From contig CALGVD010000105.1 of NCBI GenBank assembly GCA_937920275.1, positions 29,488 through 93,487 on the forward strand: DNA of 64,000 nt. Direction: 5' to 3'. The position numbers and the translations under genes are program-made. The notes below the pieces were generated by a model. That model saw only the letters and a program-made list of their open reading frames with translations, was not told the DNA's origin and ran no database searches. Of this stretch, positions 8,946-17,995 are shown one piece after another. Within the stretch, counting starts at the first letter, position 1. Every line of letters begins with the position of its first letter. The DNA comes from an uncultured Pseudomonadota bacterium. Its GTDB lineage: Bacteria; Pseudomonadota; Gammaproteobacteria; Steroidobacterales; Steroidobacteraceae.

Positions 8946-9966
8946 GACCGAGCGTTGTGAGCGAGATCCAGAGGGTCGCTGCGCCGCCGAGCGCGAGCGG
9001 TCGCCAGCCCTGGGCGATGAGCTTGCGGACATCCGTCTCGAGGCCGACCGCTGCGAGCGCGAGGGCGAGCAAGGCTTGGGTCGCCCACTGCGCGAAGTGT
9101 TGCGCCGTCCCGCTGACCCAGCCGGTTCCGGCGAGCAGCACCATGGCGAGGAAGCCGAACACGAACAGCGGGAACGGTGCCTTGGCGCGGGGGCGGGCAT
9201 CGTTCCTCGTCTGGCGTGCGACCCACGCGCCGAGCAGCAGCACGAGCGGTGCCAGCATCAGCACCCGGGCGAGTTTGGCGACGGTCGCGGCCTCGCCGGT
9301 CTCCTCGCCGCGGGCGAAGCCGGCTGCGACCACTTGGGCGACCTCATGCACCGAGGCACCGGTCCAGAGTCCATAGCCGGCGTGGCTCAGGGGCAGCGAC
9401 GCGGCGATCAGCGGATAAGCGAACATCGCGATCGTCCCATAGAGCGTGACCGTCGCGAGTGCGTAGGCCACCGACTCGTCGCTTGCGCGGGTGACGGTGT
9501 TGGTCGCGACGATGGCTGAGGCGCCGCAGATGCCTGTGCCGGCGGCCAGCAGCTGGGCGAGGCCTGGGTCGACCCCCATCCTCGCCCCGAGCCAGAGCGT
9601 CACGACAAAGGTGCTGGCCAAGGCAAAGGCGAGCAGCGCCAAGCCGGCCCAGCCGATCCCGAGGATCTCCCCTAGGGTCACCTGCAACCCGAGCAGCACG
9701 ATCCCGAGCCGCAGCGGTGCCCGCAGTGCGAAGGCAAGTCCTGACTTCGCCGCCTCCGGGCGACCGAGGAGGTTGCGGACGCCCATGCCGATCAGGATGG
9801 CGAGCATCAAAGGCGAGAGGTCCGCGACGCCGGGCAAGCCGGTCGAACGCAGCCCGAAGGCGCTCGCCGCCACGGCAGCCCCGAGCAGGAGGCCCGGGGC
9901 CCACTCGCGCAGCCGGTCGGTCCCGGCGGGACCGGGCGCGGGGCTCGCGGGGGTGGGGGAGTCCAT
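8923..9966 (-). CDS. YeiH/UPF0324 family membrane permease (putative sulfate exporter family)
   Basis: Predicted protein of 347 residues with about ten hydrophobic helices and the family pattern: LSPLMLAILIGMGVRNLLG near the N-terminus, GLQVTLGEILGIGWAGL, GTGICGASAIVATNTV (the most conserved family stretch), and GLETDVRKLIAQGWRPL near the end. The family is annotated as putative sulfate exporters, but transport has hardly been tested. It is convergent with the RND pump and overlaps its end. A perfect TATAAT on the minus strand lies only 9 bases before the start codon (see the separate entry), so the transcript may have almost no leader. Confidence 0.88.
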   Translation of the reverse strand: MDSPTPASPAPGPAGTDRLREWAPGLLLGAAVAASAFGLRSTGLPGVADLSPLMLAILIGMGVRNLLGRPEAAKSGLAFALRAPLRLGIVLLGLQVTLGEILGIGWAGLALLAFALASTFVVTLWLGARMGVDPGLAQLLAAGTGICGASAIVATNTVTRASDESVAYALATVTLYGTIAMFAYPLIAASLPLSHAGYGLWTGASVHEVAQVVAAGFARGEETGEAATVAKLARVLMLAPLVLLLGAWVARQTRNDARPRAKAPFPLFVFGFLAMVLLAGTGWVSGTAQHFAQWATQALLALALAAVGLETDVRKLIAQGWRPLALGGAATLWISLTTLGLTLLWDR

Positions 9967-9975
9967 GACCCGCGC

Positions 9976-9981
9976 ATTATA
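9976..9981 (-). promoter_or_regulatory. Candidate -10 box (TATAAT) very close to the YeiH-type start codon
   Basis: On the minus strand TATAAT is followed by 9 bases and then the ATG at 9966, so transcription would start within a few bases of the start codon. No good -35 hexamer is seen 16-18 bases upstream. A leaderless transcript or a slightly later true start codon would both fit. Confidence 0.4.
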
Positions 9982-10164
9982 CTCTTGGCTGTGTTATCCT
10001 CCGTGGAGATCGTTGCCCCTTCTGACTGCATCTCTGGGCGCTTGAGCGCAGGTCTGCATCCCCGAATCGACATCGATCAGGTGGCCTCGGGCCGTCGTTG
10101 TCGCAAGACTTCGGCGAGATCTGTGGTCGGTGTATGTTTTATTTTTGTGAGAGTGTTTCCAGAG

Positions 10165-10527
<363 letters not shown>

Positions 10528-10570
10528 GCGGCCCCTGCCGATCACAACCCGCAAGGGTCGCTGATCATGG

Positions 10571-10601
10571 AAAAGGCCTGCGGAGACGCAGGCCTTTTTC
10601 T
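10571..10601. terminator. Bidirectional Rho-independent terminator
   Basis: A 12-bp perfect stem (10571-10582 with 10587-10598) around a GAGA loop has A residues at the left foot and T residues at the right foot. It can end both the RRM gene from the left and the PhoD-type gene arriving on the minus strand. Confidence 0.85.
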
Positions 10602-10608
10602 TTTGGCG

Positions 10609-12171
10609 TCAGCGTTGCAGACCGCGGCGACCGTCCTCCAGGGCACAAGTGAACAAGGTCCGTTCTTCGGCGCCCGTCTCCTCGCGCACCGATTCGTAGC
10701 CCTGCAGACGCGCCTCGAGGCGCTGCGGACCGATCTCCATCCAAAGATATCCGCGGCGATCGCCATCGGCGAACAGCACATCATTTCCGTCGCGCTGATA
10801 GGCCTCTATCACGCGCTTCGGCGGTGGACCGGAGCTGATCGAGGTGGTGACGAGTTCGCTCATGACGATCGGTGAGGCCGAGTCGCCGGCTCTCATTCTT
10901 TGGTCGGCAGCGATGAAAGCGTGGATGTCGCCGCCCAAGATCAGCGGATTGGCGACACCGCTGGTGGCGACCGATCCGAGCAGCCGTTGCCGCGCAGCCG
11001 AGTAGCCCGCCCAACTGTCGTTCCAGTGCTGCGTGCGCGGACCGGGATCCTCATCGACCAAGGAGAACACCATGCCTTGGCCCAGCAGGTTCCAGCGGGC
11101 TTTGGATCCGCGCAACTGCCCGTCGATCCAGCGCTCTTGAGGCCCGCCGAGCAGCGAACGCTCAGGGTCTTCCCACGCGGGACATTCATCGACGAACACC
11201 CGGGAGCCACCGACCCGCGGCGGCTTCGAGCAGACCTGCGGGGATCGGTATTGCCGGGTATCGAGCATGTGGAAGGCGAAGAGGTCGCCGATCTGGGTCG
11301 TGCCGAACAAGGACATCGCGCCACCGATCGGTCGCATCGCGCGAGGCATCGGCATGTGCTCCCAATAAGCTTGGTAGGCTGCGGCGCGCCGCGCGGCGAA
11401 CGCGGCTTGCTCTGCGGGGTGCTCCGACTGCAGCCCCGCATAGTCGTTGTCGACCTCGTGGTCGTCCCAGGTGACGAGCCAAGGGCAGGCCGCATGGGCG
11501 GCGCGCAGCGACGCATCGCTGCGGTACCACGCGTAGCGGCGCCGGTAGTCCTCGAGTGAGACACATTCGCCCGGATCGTGCCGACGCACCGGGTTCCCAG
11601 AGCCGCTTTCGTAGATGTAATCGCCGAGGTGCAGGACGAGATCGACACCGCGCGCGACCATGTCCCGCCACGCGTGGTAGTGACCTTGTTCGTAGCTCTG
11701 GCAACTGGCGAGGCCGACCCGAAGCTTGGCCATCGCCGCCGCAGGAGAGCCGGGCTCTGGCGCCGTCCAGGAACGCCCGATGGGGCTGATGGCGTCACCG
11801 GCGCGGAAGCGGTAGAAATACTCGCGTCCCGGGCGGAGCCCCGTGATGTCGAGGTGGACGCTGTGGGCGTCGGCCGCGGGCGCCGTGACCGTTCCGGAGC
11901 GGATGCGTCGCCGGAAGGACGGATCCTCGGCGATCTCGTAGTTGAGGGTGAGATCTGCCCATCCGGCCCCGCCATCGGTGGTGTAGGGCTCGGGTGCGAG
12001 GCGTGTCCAGAGCACCATGCCGTCCGCGCGCGGATAGCCGGATGCCACGCCGAGCGCGAAGGGGTCGCGATCGAAGCGGGCGCGCCGTGCGGCGACGGCG
12101 GGTTCGGGTGCAGCGAGCACCCAGCCTGCGCCGGCGAGTGCGGCGCCAAGGAATCTGCGGCGGGAGGTCAT
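10609..12171 (-). CDS. PhoD-type alkaline phosphatase/phosphodiesterase, Tat-exported
   Basis: Predicted protein of 520 residues. The N-terminus MTSRRRFLGAALAGAGWVLAA is a twin-arginine signal (RRRFLG). A beta-sandwich PhoD N-terminal domain follows (FALGVASGYPRADGMVLWTRLAPEP), then the metallophosphatase core with LHLGDYIYESG, VTWDDHEVDNDYAG and LGGDIHAF, the residues that bind Fe and Ca in PhoD. The enzyme would release phosphate from phosphomonoesters or diesters in the periplasm or outside the cell. It stands alone between convergent and divergent neighbours. No clear Pho box was identified. Confidence 0.92.
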   Translation of the reverse strand: MTSRRRFLGAALAGAGWVLAAPEPAVAARRARFDRDPFALGVASGYPRADGMVLWTRLAPEPYTTDGGAGWADLTLNYEIAEDPSFRRRIRSGTVTAPAADAHSVHLDITGLRPGREYFYRFRAGDAISPIGRSWTAPEPGSPAAAMAKLRVGLASCQSYEQGHYHAWRDMVARGVDLVLHLGDYIYESGSGNPVRRHDPGECVSLEDYRRRYAWYRSDASLRAAHAACPWLVTWDDHEVDNDYAGLQSEHPAEQAAFAARRAAAYQAYWEHMPMPRAMRPIGGAMSLFGTTQIGDLFAFHMLDTRQYRSPQVCSKPPRVGGSRVFVDECPAWEDPERSLLGGPQERWIDGQLRGSKARWNLLGQGMVFSLVDEDPGPRTQHWNDSWAGYSAARQRLLGSVATSGVANPLILGGDIHAFIAADQRMRAGDSASPIVMSELVTTSISSGPPPKRVIEAYQRDGNDVLFADGDRRGYLWMEIGPQRLEARLQGYESVREETGAEERTLFTCALEDGRRGLQR

Positions 12172-12248
12172 GAGCCGATTCTAGCGCCGCCGCGCGCGGC
12201 TTTGCATGACGAAGCGGTTACGCGCGGCACGCATCGCCTGCGCTGAGG

Positions 12249-12965
12249 CTAGTTCTTCAGCGTCCCGAACACGTTCTGCAGCAACTTGCTCGCTTGACCG
12301 AGCGGGTCTTTGCGGATGGCGCGCTCTTCCTCTGCGATCATCGTGAAGAGGCCATCCAACGCCTTGCGCGTGACATAGTCCTCGACCTTGGCATCGCGCG
12401 GTTCGATCACGCCCAGTCGCGCGGCCTGTCCGGCGAACTCGTTGTACTGCTTGGAGAGATCGGATCGGTCGGTGGTCTGTTTGACGATCGGCAGGAAGCG
12501 CGCCGAGAGTTTGTCGTAGGAGGTGCGACGGAAGTACTGCGTGGCGGCGTCGTCGCCGCCGGTGAGGATCTGACGGGCGTCACTGACCGACATCTGTTTG
12601 ACCGAGTCGACCAACAGCGTGCGCGCTTCCGGCATCGCCGCTTCGGCCGCGCGGTTCATGGAGGTGACGAGTTCCTTGGCCTGCTTGTCGAGACCGAGCA
12701 TCTTGAACATGCGTTCGCCTTTGGCGAGCGTCGGTGGCAGCGGGATGCGGACGGTCGGATTGCCGAGGAAGCCGTCGGTCGCGCCGAGGGTCGACACCGC
12801 GCGCTCGGCGCCTTGACCGAGCGCGGCCTTGAGTCCTGCCACGCTGTCCTTGTCGGATAGCGTGCCGACCCCCGCAGCCGAGGCTGACGGTGGCGCCCCA
12901 GTGCACACGAGGGCGAGGAACATGGCGGTCAGTGCAGCCGCTGGCGCGCGAGGGGAGATTTTCAT
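12249..12965 (-). CDS. DUF4197 domain protein, exported
   Basis: Predicted protein of 238 residues with a signal peptide (APAAALTAMFLALVCTGAPPSASA). The rest is an all-helical DUF4197 domain: GLKAALGQGAERAVSTLGATDGFLGNPTVRIPLPPTL, then AMPEARTLLVDSVKQMSVSDARQILTGGDDAATQYFRRTSYDKL, ending NVFGTLKN. These features match the family well, but its function is unknown. I start at the ATG at 12965, since the longer open frame upstream runs antisense through the next two genes. It is divergent from the DUF4239-like gene with 57 bases between the starts. Confidence 0.87.
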   Translation of the reverse strand: MKISPRAPAAALTAMFLALVCTGAPPSASAAGVGTLSDKDSVAGLKAALGQGAERAVSTLGATDGFLGNPTVRIPLPPTLAKGERMFKMLGLDKQAKELVTSMNRAAEAAMPEARTLLVDSVKQMSVSDARQILTGGDDAATQYFRRTSYDKLSARFLPIVKQTTDRSDLSKQYNEFAGQAARLGVIEPRDAKVEDYVTRKALDGLFTMIAEEERAIRKDPLGQASKLLQNVFGTLKN

Positions 12966-12997
12966 GCCTCTGATGGTAGCACCGTCCGACGACCCAT

Positions 12998-13023
12998 TAA
13001 GATATCCCCATAAGATATCCCCA
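12998..13023. repeat. 13-bp perfect tandem repeat between divergent genes
   Basis: The unit TAAGATATCCCCA occurs twice in a row (12998-13010 and 13011-13023). The second copy ends on the A of the next ATG start codon. Each copy contains the GATATC palindrome. It could be a recent duplication or a paired binding site for the divergent promoters. Confidence 0.8.
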
Positions 13024-13808
13024 TGGATTACAGTCTTGCAGAGTTTGGCTCGGCGATGGCCATCGGGCTGTTCTTCCTCATGATGTTGTCCGTCGAGGTC
13101 GGGCGGCGCATCGGCAGATACCGCTATGCCACCGACAAGGATTCGTTCTCCCAGGGCCTGGGTGCCGCTGAAGGCGCGATATTCGCCTTGCTCGGCCTGC
13201 TGATCGCGTTCACGTTCTCCGGGGCGGCTTCGCGCTTCGAGGATCGCCGCCACCTGATCACCCAAGAGGCGAACGACATCGGTACGGCCTGGTTGCGCAT
13301 CGACCTGCTGCCGCCCGGCGACCAACCGGCCATGCGTGATCTCTTCCGGCAGTACACCGACCTGCGTGTCGTGGCTCACGAGCGCGTCCGCGATACGGCC
13401 TCGACCGAGGCCAAAACCGCGACCGCGCTGCGTTTGCAGGGGGAGATCTGGCAGTTGGCCGTGGCAGGGGTACGCAAGCCCGAGGCCTCGCCCGCTGCAG
13501 CCCAAGTGCTGCTGCCTTCGCTCAACGCGATGTTCGACATCGTGACCACGCGCAACACCTCGACCCGCAGCCATCCGCCGCTCGCCATCTACCTGTTGCT
13601 GGGTGTGCTCTGTGCCGTGGGGGCGATGCTCTTCGGTTACTCGATCGGCCCCAGCCGCAACCCCAACTGGCTGCATCGCCTCGCCTTCGCCGGCATCATG
13701 GCGCTCGCGATCTATGTGATCCTCGATCTCGAATTCCCGAGGCGCGGCCTGATCCGCATCGACGGCGAAGACCAGGTGTTGATGGAGCTGCGTCAGTCCT
13801 TCGACTGA
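13023..13808 (+). CDS. Membrane protein, DUF4239/bestrophin-like
   Basis: Predicted protein of 261 residues. Two hydrophobic helices lie near the N-terminus (GSAMAIGLFFLMMLSVEVG; GAIFALLGLLIAFTFSGAASRF), a helical soluble middle contains the ITQEANDIGTAWLRIDLLP segment, and two C-terminal helices follow (LAIYLLLGVLCAVGAMLFGYSIG; LAFAGIMALAIYVILDLEFPRRG). This order and the EANDIGTA segment resemble the DUF4239 bestrophin-like family of possible ion channels. The function is not established. The end overlaps the convergent MFS gene by 16 bases. Confidence 0.72.
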   Translation: MDYSLAEFGSAMAIGLFFLMMLSVEVGRRIGRYRYATDKDSFSQGLGAAEGAIFALLGLLIAFTFSGAASRFEDRRHLITQEANDIGTAWLRIDLLPPGDQPAMRDLFRQYTDLRVVAHERVRDTASTEAKTATALRLQGEIWQLAVAGVRKPEASPAAAQVLLPSLNAMFDIVTTRNTSTRSHPPLAIYLLLGVLCAVGAMLFGYSIGPSRNPNWLHRLAFAGIMALAIYVILDLEFPRRGLIRIDGEDQVLMELRQSFD

Positions 13809-15292
13809 GCGGTGGCAAGGTCGCGCGGCAACCAGCGCGAGGCCAGCCAATAGCAGGCGGCAGCCGGCAGGAATATCAGCGTCGTCGCCGTCATCGCCCG
13901 CTGCAGTCCGAGCCCGTAGGCCCGGGTGCAGACATCCTGTAATGCCGGCGCCAGTGCGGCGAGGTTCCGCGTGCGGCAGGTGGTGGTGTCGAGTGCGTCG
14001 CCGAAACCCGAGTCCCGCAGCGCCTGTGCCATGAACCCGTCGCTCAGCAGCCCGACCAGCTGCGGGCCGAGGCCGTTGCCGACCAAGGCGATGCAGAGCA
14101 GCACGATCGCGATGGTCGAGGCCCGCGAGCGCGAGGGCACGAGCGATTGGCTGATCGTGAACTGTGCGCTTGCGTAGGAGTAGTGCACCACCGCCGCCAC
14201 CAGCCAGAGCAGGAAGGCGAGTCCGTGCCGATCGCCCGGAGTGTGGAATGCGGCGAGGTAGAACGGGGTGGCGATGACCAGCGCCGCAGCGGGGAGCCAT
14301 GCGATCGCACCCGCCGAGCGTCGTGCGAGACGGTCGCTGAAGTAGCCGCCGAGCCAGGTGCCGCAGGCGGCGGCGAGGGCGATCGGGCCGCCGAATCGCA
14401 GCGCGAACTCACCGGGCGGCATGCCGTGCAGGCGCTGCATCATCGGCGCTTGGAAGGCGAAATGACCGAAGCCGACCAGCGCCGTCAACGACGCCCCCGC
14501 GCACATCACCCAGAAACTGGGCTTGCCCCGCAGCAACCGTAGCGTCTCGCCGAAACCGGCCTTGTCCTGCTGCGCAGCGCCCGGCGGATCGCTGGCGCCG
14601 CGTGGCGGCTCACGCAAGGTCAGCAGCACGACCAACGCCACCAAAACCCCGGGGATGCCCAGCGCGAGGAAGACGAAGCGCCAACCGAAGCCCGCGCCCC
14701 ACTGCAACGCCTCGGGAAGGCCTGCGAGTCCGAAGATCCCGAGCAGTTCGATCACGCGTTGGTCGGAGAGTTGCGCGACGGGGCCACCGATGAAGCTTGC
14801 CAGCGCGCCGCCGATGGGGACGCCCATCGTGTAGGTGCCGATCGCGCGTCCGCGGTCCCGCGGCCGGAAGTAGTCGCCGATGATGGAATTGGCGGGCGGC
14901 GTACAGCCGGCCTCGCCGATCGCGACGCCGATGCGCGCGATCAGCAGGAACATGAAGCCTGTGGCGAGGCCGCAGAGCGCGGTCATCACCGACCATACCG
15001 CGATGCAGAGCGCGAGCAGGCGGACCCGGTTCCAGCGATCCGCGGCCATCGCGAGCGGGATGCCCATCAAGGCATAGAAGAGCGCAAAGGGCGGGCCGTT
15101 CAGGAAGCCGTACTGCGTGTCCGTGAGGTTGAACTGCGCGATGATCGGCTGCGCCATCACCCCGAGAAGTTGGCGGTCGATGAAGTTGAGCGTGTAGACC
15201 GCAAGCAGCGAAAGCACCACATAACGCCGATAGCCGGCGGTGCCGACGTTGCGGCCGTAGAGGGCTTCGTCGTCCGTCGTGGCGACGCTCAT
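13793..15292 (-). CDS. MFS transporter, spinster-like
   Basis: Predicted protein of 499 residues with 12 hydrophobic helices. Family features are the TM1 motif LLAVYTLNFIDRQLLGVMAQPI, the loop 2-3 motif GIPLAMAADRWNRVRL, and GEAGCTPPANSIIGDYFRPRDRGRAIGTYTMGVPIG, typical of spinster-like MFS proteins. A long periplasmic loop before the last two helices (about residues 430-465) holds four cysteines. Such proteins move organic solutes by proton coupling; the substrate is unknown. No catabolic partner gene sits beside it, so the neighbourhood does not help. Confidence 0.87.
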   Translation of the reverse strand: MSVATTDDEALYGRNVGTAGYRRYVVLSLLAVYTLNFIDRQLLGVMAQPIIAQFNLTDTQYGFLNGPPFALFYALMGIPLAMAADRWNRVRLLALCIAVWSVMTALCGLATGFMFLLIARIGVAIGEAGCTPPANSIIGDYFRPRDRGRAIGTYTMGVPIGGALASFIGGPVAQLSDQRVIELLGIFGLAGLPEALQWGAGFGWRFVFLALGIPGVLVALVVLLTLREPPRGASDPPGAAQQDKAGFGETLRLLRGKPSFWVMCAGASLTALVGFGHFAFQAPMMQRLHGMPPGEFALRFGGPIALAAACGTWLGGYFSDRLARRSAGAIAWLPAAALVIATPFYLAAFHTPGDRHGLAFLLWLVAAVVHYSYASAQFTISQSLVPSRSRASTIAIVLLCIALVGNGLGPQLVGLLSDGFMAQALRDSGFGDALDTTTCRTRNLAALAPALQDVCTRAYGLGLQRAMTATTLIFLPAAACYWLASRWLPRDLATAQSKD

Positions 15293-15320
15293 GAGCGGGA
15301 GGCTCCGCCGGGGCGACGGG

Positions 15321-15746
15321 TCACTCGGCCCGTTCCCAGAATTGATCGCGGTGGAACGGGCCCAGCATGCCCCGCACCGCGAGGCGCTTACCGCCGTCGA
15401 GCGGTGTCAGCCGGACCTTATAAGTCTTGCCGTTCTTGGGGTCGAGGATGCTGCCGCCGTCCCAATGTGCGCCCGATGCGCTGCGGCGCACCCCTTCGAT
15501 GATCGCCATGCCCTGCACCGGTTGGTCCTTGCGTGGGCCGCCACAGGCCGCGCAGCGTGCCGTCGCCTTGGCGGGATCGAGCACGCGCTCGATGCGCCCG
15601 GAGAGTCCGGCCGGCGTCTCGACGATGCGCACCAGAGATTCGACCGACTGGGTCTCCGGATCGATGGTGCGCCAAAGACCGACCGGCGAGGCCAAGCCTT
15701 GCGCAAGGGTGGCGAGGGACAGGCAGATCATCCACGCAGATTTCAT
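15321..15746 (-). CDS. DUF2147 family exported protein
   Basis: Predicted protein of 141 residues with a signal peptide (MKSAWMICLSLATLAQGLAS). The mature part has the DUF2147 pattern: VGLWRTIDPETQSVESLVRI at the start, then CAACGGPRKDQPVQGMAIIEG, GGSILDPKNGKTYKVRL and RGMLGPFHRDQFWER, a lipocalin-like small beta fold. The CxxC at the start of the middle motif could form a disulfide. The function is unknown. I start at the ATG at 15746 because it begins the signal peptide. Confidence 0.87.
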   Translation of the reverse strand: MKSAWMICLSLATLAQGLASPVGLWRTIDPETQSVESLVRIVETPAGLSGRIERVLDPAKATARCAACGGPRKDQPVQGMAIIEGVRRSASGAHWDGGSILDPKNGKTYKVRLTPLDGGKRLAVRGMLGPFHRDQFWERAE

Positions 15747-15826
15747 CGGCACTCCATCACGGCAGGCGGCAGACGCCGCGGGTCCAAGGATGCCGCAAAA
15801 CATCCTCCGGGGGATACCATGCCGTC

Positions 15827-17041
15827 GTGGCGCGACGGAGCACGAACGAGGCTGATGGCTATGTGGAGGACATCCTCTACACCTTCGGCTACCACCCGGA
15901 ACTCGATCCGGTTCGCATGCAGGCGGTGTTGCGCCGCGCCGGGGTCGAGCCGCCCGAAGTCGCTGCGGCCTGTGAACTCGGCTTTGGGCAGGGGGTGAGC
16001 CTCGCCATCCATGCGGTCGCGGGCGGGGCGGCGTGGTGGGGGACCGATCTGATCCCAGCGCATGCGGCGCATGTCCGGGCGCTCGTGGCGGGCACCGAAG
16101 CGCGGTTTGACGCGGCCGAACAGGCCTTCGCGGTGTTCTGTGCGCGCGATGACCTGCCGCAGTTCGACTTCATCGGTCTGCACGGCGTCTGGAGTTGGGT
16201 GTCGGCGGCGAACCGCGATCGCATCCTCGGACTCGTCTCGCGCAGGCTGCGGACCGGTGGGGTGGTCTATGTGTCGTACAACGCGCTGCCCGGTTGGGCG
16301 CCGATGCTGCCGCTGCGCGAGATGATGGTGGCCTACGCCGCCGCGCTGCCCGCGGACCTGCCGCGCGCTGACCGTATCGAAGCCGCGTTGCACGATGCGC
16401 AGATGCGCGTGCTGCGCGATCCGGTCCTGCTTGAGACCTGCCCGGGCATCGAGGCGGAACTGCGGGCGATCCGCCACAAAGGCGTCGCCTACCTCGCGCA
16501 CGAGCTCTTCAACCGCGATTGGGCGCCGATGCCTCCTGAGGAGGTCGCCGCGGCGATGCGGTCCGCGGGCCTGTCGTTCGCGGCGCAGGCAGACGAAGCG
16601 GAACCGGCGTCAGGCGCCAGGTTCCGGCGCGAGTACTTCGTCAAAGACGGTGCCCCGCCGATGGACGAGGGGGCGGCCCTCAGGCCCTCTCGCCAGCGCG
16701 ATGGCCAGCTGCGGGATGTCCAGAGATTGAACGATCGTCTGCTCGCGCTGGCCGCGCGCAGTCCGGGCATGGCCTGGCTCGCCGACCCGCAGACCGGCGG
16801 CGGCGTGGAGGTCGGCTGCTCGGCGATGTTGATGCTGGCGGCCTGGCGGAACGGTGCCGTGGATACGGCCTCGGTCGCGCGGGACGCCGAGGCCATGTTG
16901 GCGCGTCTCGGGCAGCATCTGGTGCATGACGGTCGGGTGATCGTCGAGACCGCGCGGGTGCGTGCGCGGTTGCGGCTCGAGGCGCAGGAACTTCTGGAAG
17001 TGACGCTGCCGCGATTACGCGAGCGGGGTGTACTGGCTTAG
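15827..17041 (+). CDS. SAM-dependent methyltransferase with methyltransferase regulatory domain
   Basis: Predicted protein of 404 residues. The N-terminal class I fold has the SAM-binding motif ACELGFGQGVSLAIHA followed by WWGTDLIPAHAAHVRAL, then FDFIGLHGVWSWVSAANRDRIL and the pattern GGVVYVSYNALPGWAPMLPLREMM. The C-terminal part (from about residue 190) matches the methyltransferase regulatory domain found in this group. The methyl acceptor is unknown; members are often near polysaccharide or glycosyl genes, but not here. The start is uncertain: GTG at 15827 is the first plausible one before the conserved EDILYTFGYHPELDP segment. Confidence 0.8.
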   Translation: MARRSTNEADGYVEDILYTFGYHPELDPVRMQAVLRRAGVEPPEVAAACELGFGQGVSLAIHAVAGGAAWWGTDLIPAHAAHVRALVAGTEARFDAAEQAFAVFCARDDLPQFDFIGLHGVWSWVSAANRDRILGLVSRRLRTGGVVYVSYNALPGWAPMLPLREMMVAYAAALPADLPRADRIEAALHDAQMRVLRDPVLLETCPGIEAELRAIRHKGVAYLAHELFNRDWAPMPPEEVAAAMRSAGLSFAAQADEAEPASGARFRREYFVKDGAPPMDEGAALRPSRQRDGQLRDVQRLNDRLLALAARSPGMAWLADPQTGGGVEVGCSAMLMLAAWRNGAVDTASVARDAEAMLARLGQHLVHDGRVIVETARVRARLRLEAQELLEVTLPRLRERGVLA

Positions 17042-17087
17042 GTCGCGAACCGCGCAGGAGAGGGCAGGAGAGAGGGCGGGACGCGCC

Positions 17088-17558
17088 TCAGGCCGCGGGC
17101 TCGGCTGCCCCGATCTTGAAGTTCTGGTCGGCGAAGGTCTTGCCGATGGATGACTTGATCTCCATGGGCACATGCTTTTGGCAGAGCATCGGCATCTCGG
17201 CGGTGTAATCTTTGATGCCCCAGGACGGATCCCAGACGGCCTTGCCGTCAGCGCCCTCGTGGTAGGCGACCATCATGCAGCTGCGGACCACCGCACCGGC
17301 GCTGTCCTTCGAATCGAAGGCGACGGTCGTGACATAGGCCGGGCGACCCTCACGGTTCACGCCCTTCCAGAGCACTTCGCCGCCCGTGCCCTTGAAGTTG
17401 TCGGGCGAGCCGACTTGGGACTTCACGATCTCGGCCGCCTGTGCAGGAGGGCTGGTGTCAGGGCCACCCGCCGAGCACGCGCCGAGCATCAGCAGACCCG
17501 CCGTGGTGAGGGTGGCCGCGAGGGGTGCAGCCCAGGGGGGGCGGGTGGGGCTGGTCAT
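17088..17558 (-). CDS. Small lipoprotein of unknown function
   Basis: Predicted protein of 156 residues. A hydrophobic signal is followed by the lipobox LMLGAC, so the cysteine is probably lipidated. The mature domain (EIVKSQVGSPDNFKGTGGEVLWKGVNREGRPAYVTTVAFDSKDSAGAVVRSCMMVAYHEGADGKAVWDP) was not recognised. An ATG at 17576 would add six residues (MPRSVD) and cannot be excluded. It is the last core gene before the island's left boundary about 115 bases upstream of its start. Confidence 0.7.
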   Translation of the reverse strand: MTSPTRPPWAAPLAATLTTAGLLMLGACSAGGPDTSPPAQAAEIVKSQVGSPDNFKGTGGEVLWKGVNREGRPAYVTTVAFDSKDSAGAVVRSCMMVAYHEGADGKAVWDPSWGIKDYTAEMPMLCQKHVPMEIKSSIGKTFADQNFKIGAAEPAA

Positions 17559-17671
17559 ATCGACGCTCCGGGGCAAACCTCAAAATACAGGACTCTTTGA
17601 GGGTGCTCGGTGATGATGCACGGTAATCGCATCGCCGGACAGCGATTCCGTATCCCTTCGCAGGCGGGGAA

Positions 17672-17716
17672 TGGTCGGGATGAGAGGATTTGAACCTCCG
17701 ACTCCTACGTCCCGAA
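17672..17716. repeat. attL-like copy of the tRNA-Pro 3' part (45 bp)
   Basis: Identical over 45 bases to 50800-50844. On the minus strand it runs from tRNA position 32 (start of the anticodon loop) to the CCA end, so it is a tRNA fragment without the 5' half. Identity stops abruptly on both sides (A versus T on the left, T versus C on the right), as expected for an integration duplication. Confidence 0.95.
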
Positions 17717-17801
17717 TATGCGAGAAATGCAAGCAAATCATGGATTTAGATGAGCAGTAAGTGGCACTGCTGACCACGGTGGATCAAAGACTTACCAGGG
17801 G

Positions 17802-17823
17802 TTGCGTGCCACTTGCGTGCCAC
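17802..17823. repeat. Tandem 11-bp repeats near the left island end (arm-site candidates)
   Basis: TTGCGTGCCAC occurs twice back to back (17802-17812, 17813-17823), about 85 bases inside the attL-like repeat. The same 11 bases occur once near the right end (50741-50751). Tandem sites of this kind beside a tRNA repeat are typical arm-binding sites of tyrosine integrases. The rest of 17559-17995, apart from the attL-like copy, shows no gene I can support. Confidence 0.6.
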
Positions 17824-17995
17824 CGTGTGGGCCCGGATGACTGAGGGATGCGATCTGCGGTACCGCGCGGCAGTCCGTTCGCGGTCTTCGGTTTGTCGTT
17901 GCATCTTGAAGCGAAGTTGCATCCACGCGCCGACGACCCGCTCGCAGCATCGCGTTCAGGTCCGCTGCTGTGCTATCGCGCTGTGCGGAGATTCG

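Noticed and set aside
7725..9200. A 491-codon frame antisense to the RND pump and the YeiH-type gene
   Set aside because: Low-complexity Arg/His/Asp composition typical of shadow frames; both overlapped genes have full family motifs.
17672..17716. A second tRNA-Pro gene
   Set aside because: Only the 3' part is present; the 5' acceptor strand, D-arm and half of the anticodon stem are missing.
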